Shown here: positions 1 to 5,915 of the stretch, in pieces
Layout: each line of letters begins with the position of its first letter
How positions within the stretch are numbered: the first letter of the stretch is position 1
NCBI GenBank assembly: GCA_020024395.1
Contig: JAHHTV010000070.1
Span: 1 to 7,623, forward strand
Length of the DNA stretch: 7,623 bases
DNA from: Anaerotignum sp.
GTDB lineage: Bacteria > Bacillota > Clostridia > Lachnospirales > Anaerotignaceae
Direction: 5' to 3'
Program-made: the position numbers and the translations under genes
Notes under the pieces: generated by a model
What the model was told of the DNA's origin: nothing
The model's input: only the letters and a program-made list of their open reading frames with translations
Databases searched by the model: none

Positions 1-838
1 GTTCTGCATAAGCGTCTTTCATTTTTTGCTCTGCGGCTGCGTCTGGGGTATCAATGACAACTTGAAAAAAGTTTACATTGGGGTGTTTGGTTTGCAAATT
101 CTGATAAAATGTTTGCAGCTGAGAAATTTCATTGATGTCAGGATAGCTATAAGAACCAAAGAAATTGATGACTGTCAAATCATAATCGGCAAAAATAGAA
201 CTATTTATGGCATTGCCGTCTAGGTCAGAAGAAGAAAAACTCAATACAGCACTTTGTTCAGTTGCTTGTTGTTTGACACTTTCTTCATCTGGTGCAAATG
301 TTTCGATACTTTTATAAAATGAAGGCAAATCCTCTGTCAATTCTATGTATGTTTTGTTTGCTTCCTCTGAAAGGTGTTCTATACCATTGACTGGATTTGT
401 CAAATAATAAAACCGAAAACCTTCTTGTGAAGGCAGTTCTTGTTTGGATTGATATTTTTCAAATTCGGTTTCCACACTATCAGCGGTTTCTTGTCCATCA
501 CGCACAACCAATATTTCTAATAAGGGTACCATCAATTCTTCCACTGGAATTTCTGAATTTGGATTGTCCAATTCTTCCATGTTTTCATCAGGTGCATAGT
601 CATATCGTACCAAAGCATAAATGCTTTCTTTAGGTTGTGCATAAGATGTTGGAAACAAATTGACATTTTCGGTATCTGTCCAGTTTTTGGGGATGGTGTA
701 AGCAAGTCCACAAGCATCTAAACGAATATCAGTTTGTATATTTTGTTGCTGTGTGGTAGATGGGTTTGTATTGCCGCAAGCGGTTATGGCAGACAAAGAA
801 CAAACGACACAAAGCAATATGGCAAGTTTTCGTTTCAT
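1..838 (-). CDS. TlpA/redoxin-like lipoprotein lacking the CXXC motif (3' end outside window)
   Basis: About 279 codons are visible without a stop. The start is ATG at 838, with AGGAGG (complement of 849-854) 10 nt upstream. Residues 1-20 form a lipoprotein signal peptide (basic MKRK, hydrophobic core) ending in the lipobox ITAC with Cys21, so the mature protein should be lipid-anchored outside the membrane. Residues about 38-185 form a domain beginning with a G-x-x-Y-x-I-P-x-x-W pattern, like the PsbP/Mog1-type domains seen before redoxins in clostridial lipoproteins; this assignment is from memory. From about residue 196 a TlpA-type thioredoxin fold begins (SFSSSDLDGN, then TVINFFGSYSYPDINEI). 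Aligned to the family pattern NxWATWCGPCxxE, the two catalytic cysteines are Ser231 and Asp234, so disulfide chemistry at this site is not expected. Family membership is fairly sure. Function is unknown and may be binding or sensing. It is divergent from the two-component pair. Confidence 0.85.
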   Translation of the reverse strand, partial: MKRKLAILLCVVCSLSAITACGNTNPSTTQQQNIQTDIRLDACGLAYTIPKNWTDTENVNLFPTSYAQPKESIYALVRYDYAPDENMEELDNPNSEIPVEELMVPLLEILVVRDGQETADSVETEFEKYQSKQELPSQEGFRFYYLTNPVNGIEHLSEEANKTYIELTEDLPSFYKSIETFAPDEESVKQQATEQSAVLSFSSSDLDGNAINSSIFADYDLTVINFFGSYSYPDINEISQLQTFYQNLQTKHPNVNFFQVVIDTPDAAAEQKMKDAYAE

Positions 839-873
839 AAATGAAAGACCTCCTAAAAAATATGATATTTGAT

Positions 874-879
874 ATTATA
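874..879 (-). promoter_or_regulatory. -10 box of the lipoprotein promoter
   Basis: The minus strand reads a perfect TATAAT here, 35 nt upstream of the lipoprotein ATG, which would give a leader of about 30 nt containing the AGGAGG site. No convincing -35 hexamer lies 16-18 bp upstream (the best is TTCCTT), so activation by a regulator, possibly the divergently encoded one, is conceivable but not shown. Confidence 0.45.
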
Positions 880-985
880 ACAAATTTTTTGACGGTAAGG
901 AAATATATTTTTTTGGTAGCATGTTTTTAATATGATTTTAATTTACAAATAATAAGGATTTAAGAGAAATTCTATATAATTTTGC

Positions 986-1015
986 AGGACAAAACAGCAA
1001 AAACGTGGGTATAAT
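986..1015 (+). promoter_or_regulatory. Probable SigA promoter for the two-component operon
   Basis: TATAAT at 1010-1015 is a perfect -10 box. AGGACA at 986-991 (4 of 6 to TTGACA) lies 18 bp upstream. Transcription would start near 1022, giving a leader of about 46 nt before the regulator ATG at 1068. A second TATAAT at 975-980 has no usable -35 box and is a weaker alternative. The rest of the 839-1067 divergent region is AT-rich, and I see no clear inverted-repeat operator in it. Confidence 0.5.
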
Positions 1016-1067
1016 ACATACAAAGAAAAGTAATATCAAAAGTGCGTATGATGGGAGGTTTTGCTGT

Positions 1068-1751
1068 ATGGAGCGGAAAAATATTTTGCTGATAGAAGAT
1101 GAAGTCAAATTGGCAAGATTTGTAGAGCTGGAATTGCGATATGAAGGATATGATGTCACGGTTTGTCATGATGGACGAGAAGGGTTAAAACAAGTTTCTG
1201 ATGGCAATTTTGATATGTTGCTTTTGGATTTGATGTTGCCAGGATTGACAGGAATTGAAATTTGCCGCAGAGTGCGGAAGTTTTCCCAGATACCAATTAT
1301 TATGTTGACAGCAAAAGACGAAGTGATGGACAAAGTGGCAGGTTTGGATAGTGGCGCAGATGACTACTTGACAAAGCCTTTTGCAATCGAAGAACTTTTG
1401 GCAAGAATGCGTGTGGCATTTAAGCACACAAGTGCAGGCAGCACAAATAAAATGGTTTTGGAAGTACAAGGATTGAAAATAGATACAGATAAACGATTGG
1501 TAACGGTAGATGATAAAGTTGTGGATTTGACAAAAAAAGAATACGAATTGTTGTTATATTTGGTACAGAACAAAAATATTGTGCTTTCCAGAGAGCAGAT
1601 TTTGAATGAAGTTTGGGGATATAGCTACATTGGGGAAACCAATGTAGTAGATGTGTATATTCGTTATTTGCGTTCTAAAATAGATGAGGCATTTGAACGA
1701 AAATATATTCATACCATACGAGGGGTTGGATATTATGTCAAAGACGAATAA
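1068..1751 (+). CDS. OmpR/PhoB-family response regulator
   Basis: This 227-residue protein is the usual length for the family. The start is ATG 1068, with GGGAGG at 1053-1058 and 9 nt spacing. An in-frame ATG at 1005 would add 21 residues, has no ribosome binding site and overlaps the proposed promoter. The receiver domain covers about residues 4-115: acidic pocket Glu10-Asp11, phospho-acceptor Asp54 (LLLDLMLPG), Thr81 in MLTAK, and Lys103 in the LTKPF motif. The C-terminal winged helix, about residues 128-226, carries LTKKEYELL, LSREQILNEVWG, the recognition-helix segment NVVDVYIRYLRSKID and the terminal wing IHTIRGVGYY. It should be a DNA-binding transcription factor phosphorylated by the kinase encoded next, with which it overlaps by 17 nt. 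It resembles ArlR/CsrR-type regulators, but targets cannot be told from the sequence. The adjacent divergent lipoprotein is a natural candidate. Confidence 0.95.
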   Translation: MERKNILLIEDEVKLARFVELELRYEGYDVTVCHDGREGLKQVSDGNFDMLLLDLMLPGLTGIEICRRVRKFSQIPIIMLTAKDEVMDKVAGLDSGADDYLTKPFAIEELLARMRVAFKHTSAGSTNKMVLEVQGLKIDTDKRLVTVDDKVVDLTKKEYELLLYLVQNKNIVLSREQILNEVWGYSYIGETNVVDVYIRYLRSKIDEAFERKYIHTIRGVGYYVKDE

Positions 1752-3261
1752 AAAAAGTATTTATAAGCGATTTGAGGACTTGACCATTACCAGAAGAATT
1801 ACATTGTTGTATGGTGGTATTTTTTCATTGTCATTGTTGGTGTTAAGTGGTTTCTTTTTTGTTAACATTACCATATTGGAGCAAAACAATACCAGAAAAC
1901 AATTAGAAACCACAATTTCCAATATTGAGCATTTTTTGGACAATGGCGGAAGTTTGACAAATGATACATTGAAAACATTGTTGGATAACAAATATGTTGA
2001 AGTGAGTATATTCAGTTATTCGGAAAATGAAGGGTTTTATAGTCATGTTGGCGAAATTCCCAGTTTTATCAAAGAACCGCCACAGGATTTGCAACACGTG
2101 TTACAACCAAAAAATATTGTAAATACATTATGGAGCAAACAAAATACACACAAAAAAGCAGCAGAATACCACATACGTTCCTTAAAAGAATTGGGCATAA
2201 ACAGACAGGAATTTATATTGGAAGGCAATAACAAACAGAAATTTATGTTGCTTTCTGCACAATATCATGTCAATGATGATGATAAATATTTGATACAAGT
2301 ATTCAAACTATTAAATGGTAATCAATATTTTATACGCTCTTTTGTGATAAAAATGTTTGTTGCAGATTTCTTTGGGATTTGTTGTGCAATTTTGGCATCG
2401 AGATATATCAGCAAACGGATACTAAAACCAGTCAAACAAATTCGTACTACAGCAGAGCAAATTAGTATTTATGATTTGTCACAACGCATTGATGCAGATG
2501 GCCCTGATGATGAGATGAAAGAATTGTCTATTACATTTAATTCTATGATTGCAAGATTGGAAACGGCGTTTCAAAAACAAAATCAATTTGTTTCCGATGC
2601 TTCTCATGAACTACGAACGCCCATTTCTGTGATACAAGGATATGCAAGTTTAATCAATCGTTGGGGAAAAAGTAACCCTGATGTTTTGCAAGAGTCTATA
2701 GATTCCATATTGAGTGAAACAGAACATATGAAAGAATTGATTAACAATTTGTTGTTTTTGGCAAAGAGTGACCAAAACCGTATGCAAGCAAAAAAAGAAA
2801 AAATATATCTGAATGATGTGGCACAAGAGATTGTAAAAGAATTGCAAGTGATTGATACCAAACATCATATTTCTTATGAAGAAACAGAAACAGTTGCGAT
2901 TTTTGGTGATGCGGATTTATTAAAACAGTTGTTGTGGATACATGGGGAAAATGCTTTGAAATATACAACAGAAAATGGCAATATTCATGTGAAAGTTTGG
3001 AAAGATAAAAAATATGGCTATGTTTCTGTACAAGATGATGGTATGGGGATTGCAAAAAAAGAACAGTCGAAAATATTTGACCGCTTTTATCGAGAAGATA
3101 AATCCAGAAATAAAGAAATTTCAGGTACAGGGCTTGGGCTTTCTATTGCAAAATGGATTATACAAAACCATAATGGGGAAATATTGGTGGAAAGCAAGCA
3201 AGGAGAAGGTGCAACATTTATAGATAAATTCCCGCTGCTGACAGAGGAAAAACAGTCTTAA
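1735..3261 (+). CDS. Membrane sensor histidine kinase (HAMP, HisKA, HATPase_c)
   Basis: The start is ATG 1735 inside the regulator gene, with GAGGGG at 1720-1725 and 9 nt spacing; the overlap implies translational coupling. An upstream in-frame ATG at 1684 lies deeper in the regulator and lacks such a site. The protein has 508 residues. TM1 is about 22-46 and TM2 about 203-226, enclosing an extracytoplasmic sensor region of about 155 residues with no motif I recognise. A HAMP linker follows at about 227-279. The H-box is FVSDASHELRTP with phospho-acceptor His291. The catalytic domain has the N-box Asn406 (GENALKYT), G1 DDGMGI (Asp434 to Gly438), F-box IFDRFYRED and G2 GTGLGLS (464-470). All kinase motifs are intact. 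The architecture matches ArlS-like kinases that autophosphorylate and pass phosphate to the paired OmpR-type regulator. The signal sensed is unknown. Confidence 0.95.
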   Translation: MSKTNKKSIYKRFEDLTITRRITLLYGGIFSLSLLVLSGFFFVNITILEQNNTRKQLETTISNIEHFLDNGGSLTNDTLKTLLDNKYVEVSIFSYSENEGFYSHVGEIPSFIKEPPQDLQHVLQPKNIVNTLWSKQNTHKKAAEYHIRSLKELGINRQEFILEGNNKQKFMLLSAQYHVNDDDKYLIQVFKLLNGNQYFIRSFVIKMFVADFFGICCAILASRYISKRILKPVKQIRTTAEQISIYDLSQRIDADGPDDEMKELSITFNSMIARLETAFQKQNQFVSDASHELRTPISVIQGYASLINRWGKSNPDVLQESIDSILSETEHMKELINNLLFLAKSDQNRMQAKKEKIYLNDVAQEIVKELQVIDTKHHISYEETETVAIFGDADLLKQLLWIHGENALKYTTENGNIHVKVWKDKKYGYVSVQDDGMGIAKKEQSKIFDRFYREDKSRNKEISGTGLGLSIAKWIIQNHNGEILVESKQGEGATFIDKFPLLTEEKQS

Positions 3262-3264
3262 ATG

Positions 3265-3305
3265 AAAAGAAGAATGCTTTGGTAAATAAAGCATTCTCCT
3301 TTTTT
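3265..3305 (+). terminator. Intrinsic terminator after the two-component operon
   Basis: GAATGCTTT (3272-3280) pairs perfectly with AAAGCATTC (3288-3296) around a 7-nt loop. Outer A-T pairs extend the stem after one mismatch. A T-rich tract (3300-3305) follows. It begins 4 nt after the kinase stop codon and should separate this operon from the M23 gene downstream. Confidence 0.8.
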
Positions 3306-3378
3306 ATGGGCTGTTTTTTTGTTTGTAAAACATTTTTGATGTGTTTTTTTCATATATTGAAAATAGGAGGGATATGCC

Positions 3379-3747
3379 ATGACAGATAAAGAAAGAAAAA
3401 AACGCAGGGAGTTATTACAAAGACAAATGCAAAACCGTTCGATAACCAAAACAGAAAAAGAACATAAAACAATGGATTTATTTTTATTTCGGTTGTATGT
3501 GACAGGTGTGATATGTGGGTGTTTGTTTGTATTGTCGTTGTTTCATACAGATACGTCAGAGTATGTAGTGAAAAATGTGAAAGAAAATATTGCAAAAGAA
3601 ATACCAATGGAAACCATTTTGCAAAAAGGAGAAGAAATCAAAGTGTTTTTGCAAAATAATACAAAAGATTTGCCAGTGTTTTTGAAAAAGGAAGAAAAAG
3701 AAACAGAAACAGAAGAAACAAAAGATTTGCAAGGGGAAGCACCCTAG
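3379..3747 (+). CDS. N-terminal part of split M23 protein: membrane anchor and linker
   Basis: This 122-codon frame starts at ATG 3379 with AGGAGGG at 3365-3371 (7 nt spacing). It encodes a very basic cytoplasmic head (residues 1-33, many Lys/Arg), a single transmembrane segment at about 34-55, and an extracytoplasmic stalk. The stalk ends in a Lys/Glu/Thr-rich low-complexity stretch and then QGEAP and TAG. There is no catalytic domain of its own. The M23 domain continues immediately in the +1 frame. Joined at the CCC-TAG, the product would be about 286 residues with the layout of SpoIVFA/SpoIIQ-like proteins (short cytoplasmic head, one TM, LytM domain). I therefore read this as the 5' part of one gene, broken or recoded. 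A real separate small membrane protein is less likely. The upstream region 3306-3360 is T-rich, without a promoter I can defend. Confidence 0.7.
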   Translation: MTDKERKKRRELLQRQMQNRSITKTEKEHKTMDLFLFRLYVTGVICGCLFVLSLFHTDTSEYVVKNVKENIAKEIPMETILQKGEEIKVFLQNNTKDLPVFLKKEEKETETEETKDLQGEAP

Positions 3748-3751
3748 TGTG
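3731..3751 (+). other. +1 frame transition in the M23 gene (CCC-TAG)
   Basis: The upstream frame reads GAA GCA CCC TAG, while the M23 domain continues as AGT GTG GTG GTA in the +1 frame. Skipping one base at CCC-T, or removing one C from the CCC run (3742-3744), gives an uninterrupted protein. GGGG at 3733-3736 lies 5 nt before CCC, somewhat like the Shine-Dalgarno stimulator in the prfB +1 site but with looser spacing. Candidates are a real one-base insertion, a sequencing error, or programmed frameshifting. Confidence 0.6.
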
Positions 3752-4240
3752 GTGGTATCTGTGGAATGGATAGAAAAAACAAAGCCATTTTGCAATCCAC
3801 TACAAGGAATTGTGACATCTTCTTGTGGTACAAGACAAAATCCAGTATTACAAAAACAAGAATTTCATGATGGGATTGATATTGCGGTAGCAAAGGGAAC
3901 GGATGTTTTGGCAGTAAAAGATGGTGTTGTGACAAATGTGCGTCATTCCAAAACATTTGGTTTGGTGCTGGAATATGAAACAGCAGATGGTTTTTTTATA
4001 AAATATGCGCACTTAGATGATGTGTTGGTGGAAAAAGGAGACAATGTGAAGCAAGGACAAGCAGTTGCAAAATCTGGTAATAGTGGATTGTCCACAGGGC
4101 CACATTTGCATTATACCATCAAAAAAGATGGTGTGATATTAGACCCATTGGTTTTTGTAGATTTGCCATATACAAAGGAAACAGAGGCAGAATATCAAGC
4201 AAGAGGACAGGATATTGCAGATGTGCGTGCAAAAAAATGA
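3749..4240 (+). CDS. C-terminal part of split M23 (LytM) metallopeptidase: catalytic domain
   Basis: From the conventional start GTG 3749 this frame has 163 residues, nearly all one M23 (LytM) domain, the family of zinc endopeptidases that cut peptidoglycan cross-bridges. The zinc and catalytic motifs are complete: HDGID (His40, Asp44), YAHLD (His88) and GPHLHYTI (His119, His121). The start VTSSCGTRQNPV and the GDNVKQGQAVAKSGNSG segment are also typical. This frame alone has no signal peptide or membrane segment, so a product starting here would stay in the cytoplasm, away from its substrate. This supports reading it as the second half of the frame starting at 3379. Independent initiation at GTG 3749 is possible, since AAGGGGA lies 11 nt upstream. 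In endospore formers, related anchored M23 proteins act at the forespore envelope (SpoIVFA, SpoIIQ); that role here is inference. Confidence 0.85.
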   Translation: MVVSVEWIEKTKPFCNPLQGIVTSSCGTRQNPVLQKQEFHDGIDIAVAKGTDVLAVKDGVVTNVRHSKTFGLVLEYETADGFFIKYAHLDDVLVEKGDNVKQGQAVAKSGNSGLSTGPHLHYTIKKDGVILDPLVFVDLPYTKETEAEYQARGQDIADVRAKK

Positions 4241-4285
4241 TTTTTAGAGTATCATGATAACAAATGATAAACGGAGGATAAAAAT

Positions 4286-5719
4286 ATGAAACGTGTATTG
4301 ATAGACTATGAATGGGATTTATTTCGGTTGGCATTGTTAGAAGATGGCGATGTTGTGGAATTTTATGTAGAACAAAAGCAAAGCATTGTGGGCAATATTT
4401 ACATTGGGCGTGTATTAAATGTTATCCCAAATTTACAGGCAGCTTTTTTGGATATTGGTACAGGCAAAAATGGATATTATTATTATGGAAAACAAAGAGC
4501 CGCTTCTGATGATACAAAAGAAAGAAAACCAAAAGTTGGAGAACAGCTATTGGTACAGGTGGAAAAAGACCCAATAGGAGAAAAAGGGGCTGTTTTGACA
4601 CAAAATATTTCTTTTGCAGGAAAATTTCTGGTATTGTTGCCAGAAGAAAAAGGAGAAATTGGTATTTCTCGAAAAATTAGAGAAGAAACAGAAAGAAATC
4701 GTATTCGAGAGATATTAGAAAAATTGTTGCCTGCAAATTGTGGTGTGATTGTAAGGACAAATGGACAGGGCAGAACAGAACAGGAGTTTGAAAAAGAATT
4801 GCAAATACTGTTTCAAAAATGGACAAGTATTGAAAATGCAGCATATCGTATGGCACCTGCATTGCTTTGGCAGGAAAATGAGCCTGCTTTGAAAGCGGCA
4901 AAGGATTATTATAGTGCAGATGTGGACAGCTTTGTGGTGAATGAGCATACAATGTATCAAAAACTGAAACAAACAGGGGATTTTGACGGAAAAGGGCAAC
5001 CTTCTTTGCAATGGTATCAAGAAGGAATACCACTTTTTTCGGCATATTATATAGAAAGTAAACTGGAAAAAGCATTGTCACAAAAAGTATGGCTCAAAAA
5101 TGGCGGTTTTTTGGTGATAGAAGAAACAGAGGCTTGTGTGGTGGTTGATGTCAATTCGGCAAAAACAGCAGGTAAAGGAGATTTGGAAAAAAATATTTTG
5201 AAAACCAATTTGGAAGCGGCAAAAGAAGTGGCAAAACAAATGCGTTTGCGTAATTTATCTGGTATTATCATCATTGATTTTATAGATATGGTAAGCAAGG
5301 AATACAAACAAATATTGCAAAAAACGTTGGAAGAAGCTGTTTCCAAAGACCGTGTGAAAACAGTTGTGGTAGGTATGACAGAATTGGGTCTGATGCAGGT
5401 AACACGCAAAAAAACAAAACCATCATTGCAAAAACAAATCACTACAAAATGTCGCAGCTGTGAAGGCAGTGGAGCTGTGTTTTCTTTGGACTGGACAGTG
5501 GCAAAAATGCGTAGAGAAACAGAACAATGTTTTGCAACAACGATGTTTCGTAAAATTTGCGTTTCTGGAGATATGCGATTGTTAAAGGCGTATGCAGGAA
5601 AAGATGATGATTTTTTGGCAGTGATGAGCCAATATTATCAAGGGGAAATTGTGCTTTGTCCAAAAGAAAACACGACATTTGGTTGGTATGATATAGAAAA
5701 AATAGAAAATCGTATATAA
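4286..5719 (+). CDS. rng: Ribonuclease G/E family endoribonuclease
   Basis: This 477-residue protein starts at ATG 4286 (GGAGG at 4273-4277, 8 nt spacing). RNase E/G enzymes make single-strand, 5'-end-sensitive cuts in mRNA and rRNA precursors in the cytoplasm. An S1 RNA-binding domain covers about residues 35-125 (GNIYIGRVLNVIPNLQAAFLDIG). The catalytic DNase I-like subdomain has metal-binding Asp288 (VVVDVNSAK) and Asp331 (IIIIDFIDM). MTELGLMQVTRKKTKPSL follows, then the Zn-link cysteines Cys389 and Cys392 (KCRSCEGSG) used for dimerisation. The length fits RNase G rather than long RNase E, with no C-terminal degradosome scaffold. The gene is 45 nt after the M23 gene with no terminator between, so they are probably co-transcribed. 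In many Clostridia spoIVFB-like and radical SAM genes sit between these two, and rplU follows. Here both neighbours differ. Confidence 0.93.
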   Translation: MKRVLIDYEWDLFRLALLEDGDVVEFYVEQKQSIVGNIYIGRVLNVIPNLQAAFLDIGTGKNGYYYYGKQRAASDDTKERKPKVGEQLLVQVEKDPIGEKGAVLTQNISFAGKFLVLLPEEKGEIGISRKIREETERNRIREILEKLLPANCGVIVRTNGQGRTEQEFEKELQILFQKWTSIENAAYRMAPALLWQENEPALKAAKDYYSADVDSFVVNEHTMYQKLKQTGDFDGKGQPSLQWYQEGIPLFSAYYIESKLEKALSQKVWLKNGGFLVIEETEACVVVDVNSAKTAGKGDLEKNILKTNLEAAKEVAKQMRLRNLSGIIIIDFIDMVSKEYKQILQKTLEEAVSKDRVKTVVVGMTELGLMQVTRKKTKPSLQKQITTKCRSCEGSGAVFSLDWTVAKMRRETEQCFATTMFRKICVSGDMRLLKAYAGKDDDFLAVMSQYYQGEIVLCPKENTTFGWYDIEKIENRI

Positions 5720-5800
5720 TGCAGTATGATAGCAAATTTGCATGATTTTTCATGTCATATGAAAGTGCGTTTTTGTGTTTTGCAAGAATATAAATGTTTC

Positions 5801-5829
5801 TTGACAGCCATATCAAAAAGCTATACAAT
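5801..5829 (+). promoter_or_regulatory. Near-consensus SigA promoter of rny
   Basis: A perfect -35 TTGACA (5801-5806), a 17-bp spacer and a -10 TACAAT (5824-5829, 5 of 6) form the best promoter in the window. Transcription should start near 5836, giving a leader of about 75 nt. The rest of the 5720-5902 gap holds a weak AT-rich hairpin (TTTCAT/ATGAAA, 5748-5764) that could be a poor terminator for the RNase G gene. Confidence 0.8.
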
Positions 5830-5843
5830 AAAAAAGGTGTATT

Positions 5844-5915
5844 ATGCACTGCTTATGGCGATGTGAAATCATAAAAATGAAACAAAAAAAGAATTTAAGG
5901 AGGTGTTTTTCATAG
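5844..5915 (+). CDS. Possible short leader ORF upstream of rny
   Basis: An ATG at 5844, just after the predicted transcription start and preceded by AAGGTG at only 4 nt, opens a 23-codon frame. The frame runs through the rny Shine-Dalgarno (read as tandem AGG AGG codons) and stops at TAG 5913-5915. That stop overlaps the proposed ATA initiation codon of rny (5912-5914) as ATAG, a geometry seen in translational coupling. A second ATG at 5877 opens the last 12 codons of the same frame. The peptide is rich in Lys, Arg and Cys and matches nothing I know. It may well be chance. Confidence 0.2.
   Translation: MHCLWRCEIIKMKQKKNLRRCFS
5897..5914 (+). promoter_or_regulatory. Ribosome binding site and probable ATA start of rny
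   Basis: AAGGAGG at 5897-5903 is a full-strength Shine-Dalgarno. The codon at the ideal distance (8 nt) in the rny frame is ATA 5912. The only conventional upstream start, GTG 5903, shares its first base with the Shine-Dalgarno and cannot use it. The next, GTG 5942, has no site of its own and would cut into the membrane anchor. Confidence 0.55.

Noticed and set aside
397..633. Plus-strand open frame opposite the lipoprotein gene
   Set aside because: The minus-strand lipoprotein frame is open across the whole region with a signal peptide, lipobox and RBS. The plus frame has no ribosome binding site.
975..980. Second TATAAT upstream of the response regulator
   Set aside because: No -35 hexamer occurs 16-18 bp upstream (TTTACA at 942-947 is 27 bp away), so the 1010-1015 box is preferred.
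3306..3360. Possible sporulation (SigE-type) promoter, CATATATT at 3351-3358, before the M23 gene
   Set aside because: The -10-like element is a partial match, and no convincing -35 element lies at the right distance. In a T-rich region such matches are expected by chance. A SigA pair TTGATG/GAAAAT would start transcription inside the ribosome binding site.
3691..3724. Repetitive GAAACA/GAAGAA stretch in the M23 stalk as a phase-variable repeat
   Set aside because: The units are imperfect and encode an ordinary Lys/Glu/Thr linker. The frame change lies downstream at the CCC run, not in this repeat.
5748..5764. Hairpin TTTCAT/ATGAAA as terminator of the RNase G gene
   Set aside because: It has only six A/T-rich pairs and an interrupted T tract, too weak to call. 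Readthrough into rny is possible.
5442..5849. Long minus-strand open frame opposite the end of RNase G
   Set aside because: It lies opposite a well-conserved gene, lacks a ribosome binding site and family motifs, and is explained by the codon bias of the sense strand.
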